Source: Actinomycetota bacterium (GTDB taxonomy: Bacteria; Actinomycetota; Coriobacteriia; Anaerosomatales; Anaerosomataceae). From it: 64,000 nucleotides of DNA. The notes beneath the pieces are model-generated. The model was not told the DNA's origin. It made no database searches and was given only the letters and a program-made list of their open reading frames with translations. Position 1 is the first letter of the stretch; each line of letters begins with the position of its first letter. Both the position numbers and the translations under genes were made by a program. Location: positions 569,640 to 633,639 of the forward strand of contig RCMX01000001.1 of NCBI GenBank assembly GCA_004348925.1. Reading direction: 5' to 3'. Shown piece after piece: positions 40,767 through 50,375 of this stretch.

Positions 40767-43700
40767 TTGTACCTCAAGTCGCTCACGCTGAAGGGGTTCA
40801 AGTCCTTCGCAGACCGTAGCAGGATCTCGCTGGAACCCGGCGTCACGGTCATCGTCGGGCCCAACGGCTCAGGCAAGTCCAACGTCTCGGATGCCGTGCT
40901 GTGGGTGCTCGGCGAACAGAGCGCCAAGTCGCTTCGCGGCAATGCCATGGAGGACGTGATCTTCGCGGGTTCCTCGGCACGTCAGGCCGTGGGAGTCGCC
41001 GAGGTCGATCTGGTGCTCGACAACAGCGACGGAACGCTGCCGCTTGAGTTCCACGAAGTCACCATCACCCGCCGCATGTTCCGCAACGGCGAGAGCGAGT
41101 ACCTCATCAACCAGTCGCCGTGCCGGCTCATGGACATCCAGGAGCTGCTGCACGATACCGGCCTTGGCCGGGACACGCATTCCATCATCAGCCAGGGCCG
41201 TCTGGACGAAGTGCTCAACTCCAAGCCCGAGGACCGCCGTGCGCTTATCGAAGAGGCCGCAGGCGTTCTCAAGCACAAGAAGCGCAAGGAGCGCGCGCTG
41301 CGCAAGCTCACGGCCATGGATGTCCACGTGGACCGAATCCGCGACATCCTGAGCGAGATCGACCGGCAGCTGCGCCCGCTACAGCGTCAGGCCACCAAGG
41401 CCGCCGAGTACCGCGAAGCGTCCGCCCGGCTGCGCGACCTCGAAATCGCGCTCGCCGTCACCGACCTGCGCGACCTGCAGAGCGGGTGGGACGGCGTCGA
41501 GAAGCGCGAACGCGAGCAGGACGCCGAGGTCGAGCTTGCCCGATACCGCCTGGCCGAGAAGGAACGCGAGCTCTCGAAGTTCCAGTCGCTGCTCGAGGAG
41601 AAAGGGCTGTTCGTCGGCGACCTCTCCGAGCAGCGCCGCCGCCTTCAGTCGGTGCTGGAGCGCGTGAACTCCGGACTCTTGCTGCTCGAGGAGAAGGGCA
41701 AGAACCTCGTCGAGCGGCTCTCGGAACTACGCCAGAAGATCCACCAGAGCGAGTCGCGTCTCGGGCAGCGGGATGCCGAGGCGAAGCAGATCGCCGAGGA
41801 GCGCGCGGTCACCGAGGCCCGCATCCAGGCCCTCTACACGCAGCTTGGCGAGCTTCGCAGGGAGTCCGAGACCGCACGCAAGGAGCGTCTCGCCGCCGAG
41901 GAGGAGCTCTCGGCGTCCCTTGCCGAGCAGCGCCGCGTCCGCAAGGAGACCGACGACGCACGCACCGAGCTCGCCTCGCTCCAGCAGGCGCTCTCCGGGT
42001 TCGCGATGGAGACCGACATGCTCGCCGAGCGCATCGAGGCGGTCCGCACGCAGCGCTCCGCGCTCGGTCAGACGCTCGCGTCGCGCCGTGACCGCGTGGA
42101 CGCGCTCCAGGCGAAGCTCGACCACTCTCGGAAGCAGGCACAACTCGCGGAATCCGACGTGGACCGCCGCGTACGGCTGCTCGAAAGCCGCAACGCCGAT
42201 CTCGCCGCGCGCCGCGATGAGCTCAACGACGTGCGCGCCGAGATCCGCGCGCTTGAGGAAGTCGATCGCGCGTTCGAGGCGGCATCGCCCGCGCTTGCCT
42301 GGTTGATCTCCAAGGAGCGCGAGCTTCCCGACGTCGTCGGCCCGGTCACCGAGCATGTCTCGGTCCCCGAAGAGTACGAGACGCTCCTTGAGAACGTTCT
42401 CGGCAGCGACGTGTTTTGCGTACTGGTGAAGTCCCGCAAGGCCGCTGGAAACGTCGTGGCGCTGCTTCAGGAGAACGAGGTCGGCGACTACTCGCTCATG
42501 CCGCTCGACGCCAAGCCGTTCACGTGTCCCGCGGGTCCGGGCACGCCGCTCATCGACGCCGTGACGGCTGACGCCGCGGTGCTCTCGGCGCTTGGCGGGC
42601 TGCTCGGCGACATCCGCGTCGTCGACACCCTTGAGGATGCCCTGCGCGCCTCGGCTGAGCCGGGTGCCCAGTGCCGATTCGCCACGCGTGGCGGCAACAT
42701 TGTGTGGCCGAGCGGCAAAGTGCGCGTGGGGCCCCAGACCGCCGGTGACGCCAACGTCCTCGGCCGGAAGCGCCGTCTTGCGGAGCTTCGTGACCGGTTG
42801 TCCGCAGTCGACGCGTCGCTCGGCGAGGCGGAGGCTGCCGTGGCTGCCGCTGCGGAGGCGCTCTCTGTCGCCCAGCAAGACGCGCTCGAGCTGTCGCAGG
42901 TGATCGCAACCGTCGGCGGGGACGTCGCGTCGGCACGTGAGGAAGTGGGCCGCCTCGAGCAGTCCGCGACCGATCTGGACGCGGAGGCCTCCCGCATCGA
43001 CGTACGCATCCGCCAGATCGAGGAGCGCACCGCAAAGGATCGCCCAGCCGAGCGCAAGCTCGCCGACACGATCCAGGCCGGCATCGCGCGCCTCGACGAG
43101 CTCGAAGAGGAATCGGTCGTCAAGCGCGAGCTGCGCGATGCGCGCTTCCGGGACGAGACCGCTGTCTCGGGACGACTCTCCACCTGCCAGGTGGAGATCG
43201 CGGCCGTCTCAGAGCGCGAGGTGCACCTCAAGCGGCGTCACCACACCGTGAACGCAGATGCCGAGGAACTCGCCGTCCTCGTCGAGCAGTCGATGCAGAC
43301 GGAGGCCGCCCTCGAGATGCTCCGTGAGCGCCTTCAGCCGCTCCATGACCTCTACACCGTGCTGCTAGAGCGTGCCGAGCACTGGGCGGTACGCCTACGT
43401 GACCGCGCGCGGTTCGAGCAAGCGGATTCCGAGTCACTCAGGACCACCATCCACGATGCCCAGGAGGGCGTCCGCGCCGCTCAGGCGGAGCTTGACGCCG
43501 TTAACGAAGCGATGTCCGACATCCGGGTGGAGAAGGCTCAGCTGGAGGTACAGGTTCGCGCCGCAGCCTCCCGCATCGTGGAGGAGCTCGGCATTCCGCT
43601 CGAGTCCGCGCTCCAGACCGAGCCCATCGAGAGCCGGGAGTCCGCGGTCGAGGCCGCACACCGACTTCGCAAGCGCATCGCGAACCTCGGCCCCGTGAAC

Positions 43701-44312
43701 CCCGTCGCCGTTGAGGAGTACGACCAGCTCAACGCGCGCAGGGAGTTCCTCGGCAAGCAGCTCGAGGACTTGCTCTCCAGCAGAAGCGCGCTGCAGAAGG
43801 TCGTCTCGGCGATCGATCGCAAGATGCGCGACCGCTTCCTGGAGACCTTCGAGCAGGTCGACCATCACTTCCAGGAGATCTTCTCGCTGCTCTTCCCGGG
43901 CGGACAATCATCGCTTCGGCTCACCGAGCCCGACGATCCCGAGACCACCGGCGTGGAAGTCGTGGCACAGCCGCGCGGCAAGCGGCTCGCGAAGATGACC
44001 CTGCTCTCAGGCGGGGAGAAATCGCTCACAGCGCTCGCGCTGCTCTTCGCGCTGTACCGGACGCGGCCGTGCCCGTTCTACATCCTCGACGAGGTCGAGG
44101 CCGCGCTCGACGACACGAACCTGCGGCGTTTCATAGCGTTCACCGACAGCATGCGCGAGCACACGCAGTTCATCGTGGTCAGCCACCAGCGCCGCACGAT
44201 GGAGATGGCCGACGTGCTCTACGGCGTCTCGATGCAGTCGGATGGCGTGAGCAAGGTCGTCAGCCAGAAGCTGCAGCGCGCTTTGAGCGCCACCGAGCAG
44301 GTGCCGTCGTGA
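40767..44312 (+). CDS. smc: chromosome segregation ATPase SMC
   Basis: SMC dimers organise and segregate the chromosome. The 1181-residue product has an N-terminal ATPase half with Walker A GPNGSGKSN (31-39). Two long coiled-coil arms (about 170-500 and 670-1010) flank a hinge (about 515-640). The C-terminal half has signature LLSGGEKSLTALALLFA and Walker B CPFYILDEVEAALDD. The start is TTG at 40767 with GGAAGGG upstream, and YLKSLTLKGFKSFA matches the family N-terminus. It overlaps ftsY in GTGA. Confidence 0.97.
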   Translation: MYLKSLTLKGFKSFADRSRISLEPGVTVIVGPNGSGKSNVSDAVLWVLGEQSAKSLRGNAMEDVIFAGSSARQAVGVAEVDLVLDNSDGTLPLEFHEVTITRRMFRNGESEYLINQSPCRLMDIQELLHDTGLGRDTHSIISQGRLDEVLNSKPEDRRALIEEAAGVLKHKKRKERALRKLTAMDVHVDRIRDILSEIDRQLRPLQRQATKAAEYREASARLRDLEIALAVTDLRDLQSGWDGVEKREREQDAEVELARYRLAEKERELSKFQSLLEEKGLFVGDLSEQRRRLQSVLERVNSGLLLLEEKGKNLVERLSELRQKIHQSESRLGQRDAEAKQIAEERAVTEARIQALYTQLGELRRESETARKERLAAEEELSASLAEQRRVRKETDDARTELASLQQALSGFAMETDMLAERIEAVRTQRSALGQTLASRRDRVDALQAKLDHSRKQAQLAESDVDRRVRLLESRNADLAARRDELNDVRAEIRALEEVDRAFEAASPALAWLISKERELPDVVGPVTEHVSVPEEYETLLENVLGSDVFCVLVKSRKAAGNVVALLQENEVGDYSLMPLDAKPFTCPAGPGTPLIDAVTADAAVLSALGGLLGDIRVVDTLEDALRASAEPGAQCRFATRGGNIVWPSGKVRVGPQTAGDANVLGRKRRLAELRDRLSAVDASLGEAEAAVAAAAEALSVAQQDALELSQVIATVGGDVASAREEVGRLEQSATDLDAEASRIDVRIRQIEERTAKDRPAERKLADTIQAGIARLDELEEESVVKRELRDARFRDETAVSGRLSTCQVEIAAVSEREVHLKRRHHTVNADAEELAVLVEQSMQTEAALEMLRERLQPLHDLYTVLLERAEHWAVRLRDRARFEQADSESLRTTIHDAQEGVRAAQAELDAVNEAMSDIRVEKAQLEVQVRAAASRIVEELGIPLESALQTEPIESRESAVEAAHRLRKRIANLGPVNPVAVEEYDQLNARREFLGKQLEDLLSSRSALQKVVSAIDRKMRDRFLETFEQVDHHFQEIFSLLFPGGQSSLRLTEPDDPETTGVEVVAQPRGKRLAKMTLLSGGEKSLTALALLFALYRTRPCPFYILDEVEAALDDTNLRRFIAFTDSMREHTQFIVVSHQRRTMEMADVLYGVSMQSDGVSKVVSQKLQRALSATEQVPS

Positions 44313-45223
44313 GCGCATGGCTCGATCGGCTGACGCAGGGGCTGTCACGCACGCGCGAACAGCTCGGCGGACAGCTCAACGTCTTGCTCGGCCGCGGGCC
44401 GGATGTCGATGAGGCCTTCTGGAGCGACCTCGAGGACGCGCTGATCGGCGCGGACATGGGCGTCACCGCCGTGACCGAGATGGTCGAGCGACTGCGAGAC
44501 GCGGCGAAGCGCCAGGCACTGCCCGACGCACGCGCAGTGCTCCGGCACCTCGCCGCCGAGATCGCAGGCGAGCTCCGGCTTCCTGACGCCGCCGACTTCA
44601 TCGAAGCGTCGCCATCCACGGTGCTTGTGGTCGGCATCAACGGCACCGGAAAGACGACCACGGTCGGCAAGCTCGCCAAGGCCGCTGCCGATGCGGGCCG
44701 CTCCGTGCTGATCGGCTCGGCCGACACCTTCCGGGCCGCAGCGGTCGAGCAGCTCCACATCTGGGCGGATCGCGCAGGTGTTCCGATCGTGGAGAGCGAG
44801 CGGGGAACGGATCCTGCGTCGGTTGCGTTCGATGCCGTGCGCCAGGCCAAAGCGAACGGCACGGACCTGTTGCTGGTGGATACCGCGGGCCGACTGCACA
44901 CATCGAAAGACCTCATGGCTGAACTCTCGAAGGTGAAGCGCATCGTTGAGCGCGAGAGCGATGCGCCCGTCCGTACGCTCCTTGTCATGGATGCCACCAC
45001 CGGGCAGAACGGACTCACACAGGCGCGGGAGTTCGACAGCGCCGTCGGTATCGACGCTATCGCGCTCACCAAGCTCGACGGCACCGCAAAGGGCGGCATC
45101 GCTGTCGCCGTGGTGCGAGACTTGGGAGTGCCGATCCTTCGCATCGGCGTTGGCGAGGGCGCAGACGACCTCAAACCGTTCGACCCGGAGGAGTTCGCCG
45201 CAGCGCTCGTCGGCCTGGAGTGA
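44309..45223 (+). CDS. ftsY: signal recognition particle receptor FtsY
   Basis: FtsY is the membrane-associated GTPase that receives SRP-ribosome complexes. The 304-residue product has only the NG region: a helical N domain (1-95), then G1 GINGTGKTTTVGKLAK near residue 110, ADTFRAAAVEQL, DTAGRLHTSKDLM, and TKLDGTAKGG. The acidic A domain of the E. coli protein is absent, as is common in Gram-positives. The GTG start overlaps the smc stop. Next to it is a signal peptidase gene, then ffh, its SRP partner. Confidence 0.97.
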   Translation: MSAWLDRLTQGLSRTREQLGGQLNVLLGRGPDVDEAFWSDLEDALIGADMGVTAVTEMVERLRDAAKRQALPDARAVLRHLAAEIAGELRLPDAADFIEASPSTVLVVGINGTGKTTTVGKLAKAAADAGRSVLIGSADTFRAAAVEQLHIWADRAGVPIVESERGTDPASVAFDAVRQAKANGTDLLLVDTAGRLHTSKDLMAELSKVKRIVERESDAPVRTLLVMDATTGQNGLTQAREFDSAVGIDAIALTKLDGTAKGGIAVAVVRDLGVPILRIGVGEGADDLKPFDPEEFAAALVGLE

Positions 45224-45228
45224 GTGCC

Positions 45229-45780
45229 ATGCCCCGGTTCATCCCCACGCTGCCTTCGGATCGCAAGCATATCCCGCTGCTGGTCACGTTGGCGCTCGCG
45301 CTCGCGTTGCTCGTTTCCATCTTCTACGTCGCGAACACAGCCATCAAGGTGGATGGTGATTCCATGCTTCCCGGGTTTCGCAACGGTGACCGGGTTCTCA
45401 TAACGCGTGGGTACTCCCAACCGGCGCGGGGCGATGTGATCTCCTTCTCAGCGGTCATATCGGGCAAGCCCGATGAACTCATCAAGCGGGTGGTTGCTCT
45501 CGGCGGCGACACCGTCGAAGTGTTCGGAGACTCGGTTCGCATCAACGGTCGACCCGAACCTACGACGTATCCGGTCATCATGGGTGCCGAGAGCTTCCAT
45601 ATCGAGCCTTTCACGGTCCCCGCCGGTTCGGTCTACGTCCTCGGCGACAACCGCCCGGTCTCGCTCGACAGTCGCTTCTTCGGGCCGGTAAGGCTAAGCG
45701 ACGTCAAAGGCAAAGCGCGGTGGATCTTCTCGCCGGTAACGCGACTCCGCCGGATTGACGCGGCGGCCGGACGACCGTAG
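45229..45780 (+). CDS. lepB: signal peptidase I (first copy)
   Basis: The 183-residue enzyme has one membrane anchor (about 15-36). The catalytic serine S45 lies in VDGDSMLPGF and the lysine K86 in DELIKRVVALGGD. The last box is LGDNRPVSLDSRFFGPV. It removes signal peptides outside the membrane. ATG 45229 has GGAG eight bases upstream; a GTG at 45220 is less likely. The box-E sequence NRPVSLDS differs from the usual NRxxSxDS only slightly. It lies between ftsY and ffh, and a second copy is at 49225. Confidence 0.94.
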   Translation: MPRFIPTLPSDRKHIPLLVTLALALALLVSIFYVANTAIKVDGDSMLPGFRNGDRVLITRGYSQPARGDVISFSAVISGKPDELIKRVVALGGDTVEVFGDSVRINGRPEPTTYPVIMGAESFHIEPFTVPAGSVYVLGDNRPVSLDSRFFGPVRLSDVKGKARWIFSPVTRLRRIDAAAGRP

Positions 45781-45816
45781 CCTAGGGAGTCACGACCACC
45801 GGCCCCGGAGATGGCG

Positions 45817-47151
45817 ATGTTCCAGAATCTCACCGATAGACTGCAATCCGTCTTCTCGCGTCTGACCGGACGCGGCAAGCTTTCCGAGGCGGATGTAGAC
45901 GCCGCCATGCGCGAAGTACGCATGGCGCTCCTTGAGGCAGACGTGAACTTCAAGGTCGTCAAGGAGTTCATCGCCAAAGTCCGCGAACGGGCGGTCGGTG
46001 CCGACGTGATGGCGAGCCTCACGCCGGGCCAGATGGTCGTGAAGATCGTCCTCGAGGAGCTCACCGCGCTCATGGGCGGCAACGAGGCGCGCCTTGCGCT
46101 CTCCGGCAGGGTCCCGAATGTCATCATGCTCGTCGGGCTGCAGGGCGCTGGCAAGACCACGGCGGTTGCGAAGCTGGCAAATCTCCTGCGCAAGCAAGGC
46201 AAGCGACCGCTCATGGTCGCGTGCGACGTCTATCGTCCGGCAGCTATCGATCAACTCGAAGCGCTCGGTCGCGAACTCGACATCCCGGTCTATCGCGGCG
46301 AGGGCACCGACGCCGTCGCGATCGCCAGAGCCGGCGTACGGGACGCGATCGACCGGCTCCGCGACCTCGTCATCGTCGACACGGCGGGACGCCTGCACGT
46401 TGACGAGGAGATGATGGCCGAGGCCGCCGCGATCAAGGCCGCGATCAAGCCCGAACAGGTGCTGATGGTCGTCGACGCGATGACCGGGCAGGATGCGGTC
46501 AATGCCGCCGCGGCCTTCGCCGAGCGCGTCGACTTCGACGGCGTGATCATCTCCAAGCTTGACGGCGACGCACGTGGCGGCGCCGCGCTCTCTATCCGTG
46601 CCGTCACCGGCAAGCCGGTGTTCTTCGCCAGCGTAGGGGAGAAGACCGACAACCTCGAAGTCTTCCGCCCCGACGGCATGGCGCGGCGCATCCTCGGCAT
46701 GGGTGACGTCGTATCACTCATCGAGAAGGCGCAGGAAGCGTTCGACGAGGACACCGCCGTCGAGGCCGAGCAGCGCCTGCGCGCCGGCTCATTCACCCTT
46801 GACGACTTCCTCGGCCAGCTCAGGCAGATCAAGAAGATGGGCTCGCTCAAGGACATCATGGCGATGATCCCGGGTGCCAACAAGCTCCCGAAGGATGCCG
46901 AGGTCGACGAGAGCGCGCTCACACGCACCGAGGCGATCATCCAGTCGATGACCGCGCGGGAACGCGCGAAGCCGTCGGTTATCAACGGCTCACGACGTGA
47001 GCGCATCGCCGCCGGTGCCGGTGTCACCGTCTACGACGTCAACCAGATGCTCAAGCAATTCGCCCAGGCTCAGAAGATGGTCAAGCAGATGGGCGCACAG
47101 CAGGGAAAGCGTCGTCGCCGTGGCATGGGTATGCCCGGAATGCCCTTCTAG
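45817..47151 (+). CDS. ffh: signal recognition particle protein Ffh (SRP54)
   Basis: Ffh binds signal peptides as they leave the ribosome and delivers them to FtsY. The 444-residue product has the NG GTPase (VGLQGAGKTTAVAKLA, ACDVYRPAAIDQL, VDTAGRLHVDEEMM, SKLDGDARGG). The methionine-rich M domain ends with KKMGSLKDIMAMIPG and a Lys/Arg/Met-rich tail that binds SRP RNA. ATG 45817 is preferred because GGAG (45807-45810) abuts the alternative ATG at 45811. No SRP RNA gene was seen in the window. Confidence 0.97.
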   Translation: MFQNLTDRLQSVFSRLTGRGKLSEADVDAAMREVRMALLEADVNFKVVKEFIAKVRERAVGADVMASLTPGQMVVKIVLEELTALMGGNEARLALSGRVPNVIMLVGLQGAGKTTAVAKLANLLRKQGKRPLMVACDVYRPAAIDQLEALGRELDIPVYRGEGTDAVAIARAGVRDAIDRLRDLVIVDTAGRLHVDEEMMAEAAAIKAAIKPEQVLMVVDAMTGQDAVNAAAAFAERVDFDGVIISKLDGDARGGAALSIRAVTGKPVFFASVGEKTDNLEVFRPDGMARRILGMGDVVSLIEKAQEAFDEDTAVEAEQRLRAGSFTLDDFLGQLRQIKKMGSLKDIMAMIPGANKLPKDAEVDESALTRTEAIIQSMTARERAKPSVINGSRRERIAAGAGVTVYDVNQMLKQFAQAQKMVKQMGAQQGKRRRRGMGMPGMPF

Positions 47152-47172
47152 CCTGCAGAATCGTTCGCTTCT

Positions 47173-47201
47173 TTGACCCGCTTCGATTCATGACCTATCA
47201 T
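47173..47201 (+). promoter_or_regulatory. rpsP operon promoter
   Basis: TTGACC (47173-47178) and TATCAT (47196-47201) are 17 bases apart, each matching five of six consensus bases. They lie in the 109-base gap after ffh and about 50 bases before the rpsP start region. This should drive rpsP-khpA-rimM-trmD-lepB. Confidence 0.82.
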
Positions 47202-47260
47202 TGGCACTTGCTCTAGCTCGGACACGGCGGCACAATGCCGCCCTACACGGAGGTGAACTG

Positions 47261-47704
47261 TTGGCAGTCAAGATCCGTCTGGCACGCGCCGGCGCCAAGA
47301 AGGCGCCGTTCTATCGTGTCGTCGCGGCCGATGCACGCGCTCCGCGTGATGGCCGATTCATTGAGATTCTCGGGCGCTACAACCCGCGCACTCAGCCCTC
47401 GACCGTCGAGCTTGATCTCGTCAAGGTCGATGCCTGGCTCGCGAAGGGCGCCACGCCCACCGAGGCGGCCGGCAAGCTGATCGCCATCGCAAAGGGCGAG
47501 AAGACCGCTCCGGCCGGTACCACCAAGATCTCCAAGAAGGCGCAGGCCAAGGTTGCTGCCGAGGCCAAAGCCGCCGAGGAAGCTGCTGCGAAGGCTGCTG
47601 AAGCCGCCGCCGCTCCTGCTCCCGAGCCGGTTGCCGAGGAGACCGCCGCTGAGGAAGTGGCCACTGAAGTCGTCGAGGACGAAGCTTCGGCCGAGGCCGA
47701 GTAG
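47261..47704 (+). CDS. rpsP: 30S ribosomal protein S16 with acidic C-terminal extension
   Basis: Residues 1-80 are a normal S16 ([32 protein letters not shown]). The remaining 67 residues are a low-complexity tail of A, E, K, P and V, basic at first and strongly acidic at the end. S16 is usually 80-90 residues, so the tail is an unusual addition. A TTG start at 47261 was chosen because CGGAGGTG lies six bases upstream and it gives the exact S16 N-terminus. It begins the classic rpsP-KH-rimM-trmD operon. Confidence 0.95.
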   Translation: MAVKIRLARAGAKKAPFYRVVAADARAPRDGRFIEILGRYNPRTQPSTVELDLVKVDAWLAKGATPTEAAGKLIAIAKGEKTAPAGTTKISKKAQAKVAAEAKAAEEAAAKAAEAAAAPAPEPVAEETAAEEVATEVVEDEASAEAE

Positions 47705-47707
47705 CAG

Positions 47708-47956
47708 ATGCCCCGCAACGCTGACACTGACGAGCTCGTCCGGTTTCTCGTAACGTCGCTTGTCGACAATCCGGACGATGTCTCGATTGCGAAGCAGACC
47801 GGCCCTGACGGGTCGGCGTACGAAGTGACCGTGAATCCGGACGACATCGGCAAGGTCATCGGCCGCCAAGGACGCGTCATCAAAGCGATCCGCACGCTCG
47901 TGCGAGCAGCTGCATCTGTTGAAGGTAGCGATGCGTCGGTGGAGGTTCTCGGCTAA
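47708..47956 (+). CDS. khpA: KH-domain RNA-binding protein KhpA
   Basis: The 82-residue protein is a single KH domain with the GxxG loop in KVIGRQGRVIKAIRTL near residue 50. KhpA acts with KhpB as an RNA chaperone linked to cell elongation and division in Gram-positives. It follows rpsP by 3 bases and precedes rimM by 4. Confidence 0.95.
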   Translation: MPRNADTDELVRFLVTSLVDNPDDVSIAKQTGPDGSAYEVTVNPDDIGKVIGRQGRVIKAIRTLVRAAASVEGSDASVEVLG

Positions 47957-47960
47957 CGCG

Positions 47961-48473
47961 ATGGACGCGCCGTTCGTACCTGTCGCGCGCGTGGTCAAGA
48001 CGCACGGACTCAAAGGGGAGGTCGCAGTGAAACCGCTGCTCGACCTTCCCTTTGATTTGCTCCTTGAGGCCGAGCTTTGGGCAGTTCCCCCGATTGCGGG
48101 AGTCTCTCAGCTCCGGCTCACCGGTGTGCGCCAGGGTCCCAAAGGCCCGCTCCTGACCATCGCCGGTGTAGACACGCTTGCTCAAGGTCGCGCGCTTGCG
48201 GGGGCGACGCTTCTGGTACGGTCCTCTGCGGTTCCTGAAGGCTGGAACGATGACGAGTTCGATCCGATCGGCTACACCGTGACGGACACGGTCCGGGGCT
48301 CATTGGGAACCATCATGGACGTGATCTATACCGGTGCAAATGACGTCTGGGAGATCGAAGGACCCTTCGGGTCGATTCTCATTCCCGTGATCGATGATGT
48401 CGTCCACGACATAGCTGACGATACACGTGAGATATCAGTGACGCTGCTTCCCGGCCTGCTAGACGAGGACTGA
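47961..48473 (+). CDS. rimM: 16S rRNA processing protein RimM
   Basis: RimM helps assemble the 30S head, near protein S19. The 170-residue product has the N-terminal barrel ([19 protein letters not shown]) and the C-terminal PRC barrel ([21 protein letters not shown]). ATG 47961 lies four bases after khpA, without a close ribosome-binding site, so coupling with khpA is likely. trmD follows two bases after its stop. Confidence 0.94.
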   Translation: MDAPFVPVARVVKTHGLKGEVAVKPLLDLPFDLLLEAELWAVPPIAGVSQLRLTGVRQGPKGPLLTIAGVDTLAQGRALAGATLLVRSSAVPEGWNDDEFDPIGYTVTDTVRGSLGTIMDVIYTGANDVWEIEGPFGSILIPVIDDVVHDIADDTREISVTLLPGLLDED

Positions 48474-48475
48474 AC

Positions 48476-49228
48476 GTGCGCATCGACATCATCAGCATAT
48501 TCCCGCAGATCTTCGAGCCGACGCTCGGTTCGTCGATGCTTGGCATCGCCCGAGACAAGGGCGCTGTGACCTTTGCGGTACACGACCTGCGCGACTGGGC
48601 CGAAGGCAAGCATCGCACCACAGATGACTATCCTTTCGGTGGGGGCTACGGCATGGTCATGAAGCCGGAGCCGTTCTTCGCAGCGGTCGAAGCGGTGACC
48701 GCCCTCGACGAAGCCCCGCCCACTGTCGTACTCATGTGCCCGCAGGGTCGCAGGCTCGACCAGAGCCTCGTGGAGGTGCTTGCCGCCCGTGAGCGCCTCG
48801 TTGTCCTGTGCGGGCGCTATGAGGGCGTAGACGAGCGCGTGCGCACCCTCGTCGATATCGAGGTCTCTGCCGGAGACTACGTGCTCACCGGCGGCGAGCT
48901 GCCTGCCATGATCCTGGTGGACGCGGTCACCCGACTGCAGCCCGGTGTTCTCGCCTCGGAAACGTCAACGCAGGAAGAGTCGTTCTCCTGGGGGCTTCTG
49001 GAGTACCCTCAATACACGCGCCCGTCCTCATTCCGTGGTATGGACGTGCCCGAGGTGCTTCTGAGCGGCGATCATGCACGCGTCGACCGCTGGCGCCGGA
49101 CCGAAGCCATCCGCCGGACGGCAGAACGCAGACCCGACCTGCTCGATAGTGCCGGTCTGACCGCCGAGGAGAAGTCGTACGCCGAGGAGATTCTCGGCGG
49201 CTGTGAAACGAAGGGAGATGCGCTGTGA
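48476..49228 (+). CDS. trmD: tRNA (guanine-37-N1)-methyltransferase
   Basis: TrmD methylates G37 next to the anticodon and prevents frameshifting. The 250-residue SPOUT-fold protein has [14 protein letters not shown] at its start, [17 protein letters not shown] near 52, [12 protein letters not shown] near 112, and the trefoil-knot SAM site [16 protein letters not shown] near 133. The GTG start follows rimM by two bases. It overlaps the second lepB in GTGA. Confidence 0.97.
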   Translation: MRIDIISIFPQIFEPTLGSSMLGIARDKGAVTFAVHDLRDWAEGKHRTTDDYPFGGGYGMVMKPEPFFAAVEAVTALDEAPPTVVLMCPQGRRLDQSLVEVLAARERLVVLCGRYEGVDERVRTLVDIEVSAGDYVLTGGELPAMILVDAVTRLQPGVLASETSTQEESFSWGLLEYPQYTRPSSFRGMDVPEVLLSGDHARVDRWRRTEAIRRTAERRPDLLDSAGLTAEEKSYAEEILGGCETKGDAL

Positions 49229-49842
49229 CCGACGAGCGCAGAGCGTATACGGACGACGAGATCGACGAGGCGGTTGCGCTGGACGGCAGCGTCATGACCG
49301 ACACCGCACCTGCCGAGACGCCACCGTCGTTCCTTCGCTGGCTCGGCGAACTCGTTCTCATGGTCATCCTGGCGTTCGCGCTTGCCACCGGCATCCGTAC
49401 GTTCGTTGTACAGCCGTACGTGATTCCCACGGGATCGATGATCCCGACGATCGGCATCGGCGAGCGCGTACTGGCGAACAAGTTCATCTATCGATTCGAC
49501 ACCCCCAGACAGGGCGACATCGTCGTCTTCGACGATCCCACCAAGACGGTGCCTACGCTGATCAAGCGCGTCATCGCGGTCGGCGGACAGACGCTCGACA
49601 TCAAAGAGGGTGCGGTCTGGGTGGACGGCAAGAAGCTTGATGAGCCGTACGTGCACGGCAAGCCGAGCGAGCCGGGCGACGTGCTTCTGCCCATGCAGAT
49701 TCCCGAAGGCCAGGTCTGGCTCATGGGAGATAACCGGACGAACAGCCACGATTCCCGATGGTTCGGGCCACAGCCGGTGGAGATCATCCACGGCAAGGCG
49801 TTCCTGCGGTACTGGCCGCTCAACAGGTTCGCCTCCTTCTGA
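49225..49842 (+). CDS. lepB: signal peptidase I (second copy)
   Basis: The 205-residue enzyme has an acidic cytoplasmic tail of about 36 residues and one membrane helix (41-60). Catalytic S71 is in IPTGSMIPT and K114 in [10 protein letters not shown]. The last box is [17 protein letters not shown]. It looks more canonical than the copy at 45229. It lies between trmD and rplS, as lepB does in mycobacteria. The GTG start is coupled to trmD. Confidence 0.96.
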   Translation: MTDERRAYTDDEIDEAVALDGSVMTDTAPAETPPSFLRWLGELVLMVILAFALATGIRTFVVQPYVIPTGSMIPTIGIGERVLANKFIYRFDTPRQGDIVVFDDPTKTVPTLIKRVIAVGGQTLDIKEGAVWVDGKKLDEPYVHGKPSEPGDVLLPMQIPEGQVWLMGDNRTNSHDSRWFGPQPVEIIHGKAFLRYWPLNRFASF

Positions 49843-49845
49843 TGA

Positions 49846-49875
49846 TTGCGCCGCGCCGAGCGGCTAGTCTATACT
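49846..49875 (+). promoter_or_regulatory. rplS promoter
   Basis: TTGCGC (49846-49851) and TATACT (49870-49875) are 18 bases apart, just after the lepB stop. The -10 matches five of six bases. The rplS ATG lies 58 bases downstream. Confidence 0.6.
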
Positions 49876-49932
49876 ATCCACTCGTGTCTCAAGACAAGAA
49901 TGCCGTCGGCATCAGATAGGAACGGAACAGAG

Positions 49933-50277
49933 ATGAACAGGATCCGAGCGATCGAGCAGCAGCAGATCAATGAAGAACTGCCCGAGTTCTCGGTTGGCGA
50001 TACCGTCAAGGTGAGCTACAAGGTCGTCGAGGGCACGAAGGAACGCGTCCAGCCGTTCCAGGGTATCGTCATCCGCCGTCACGGTGCTGGCGCCCGCGAG
50101 ACCTTCACGGTCCGCAAGGTGTCGTATGCCGTTGGCGTGGAGCGTACCTTCCCGGTGCACTCGCCCAAGATCATGAAGCTCGAGGTCGTCACCCGCGGTA
50201 AGGTTCGCCGCTCCAAGCTGTACTACCTCCGCGACAAGGTCGGCAAGGCCGCCCGCGTCAAGGAACTGCGCTTCTAG
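49933..50277 (+). CDS. rplS: 50S ribosomal protein L19
   Basis: The 114-residue product is L19 of normal length: [45 protein letters not shown], and [20 protein letters not shown]19 sits at the interface between the subunits. AGGAA lies about 13 bases before the ATG at 49933. The gene has its own promoter and a strong terminator. Confidence 0.98.
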   Translation: MNRIRAIEQQQINEELPEFSVGDTVKVSYKVVEGTKERVQPFQGIVIRRHGAGARETFTVRKVSYAVGVERTFPVHSPKIMKLEVVTRGKVRRSKLYYLRDKVGKAARVKELRF

Positions 50278-50303
50278 ACCGCGCACCCACAGAACGAACG
50301 CGC

Positions 50304-50329
50304 CAGGCCCGGGATTCTTCCCGGGCCTG
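50304..50329 (+). terminator. terminator after rplS
   Basis: An 11-bp perfect stem (50304-50314 with 50319-50329) closes a TTCT loop 27 bases past the stop, followed by TTCGTATTCC. Confidence 0.8.
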
Positions 50330-50375
50330 TTCGTATTCCGGTAGGGTGGAGCCATACGCCTTCCGAGGAGCCCCG

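Noticed and set aside
41727-42878. Long minus-strand frame inside smc
   Set aside because: It is a shadow of the SMC coiled-coil codons, and the product is low-complexity Arg/Leu/Gly-rich.
45781-47260. SRP (4.5S-like) RNA near ffh
   Set aside because: The gaps on both sides of ffh are short (36 and 109 bases) and lack the conserved GGAA-tetraloop core of SRP RNA.
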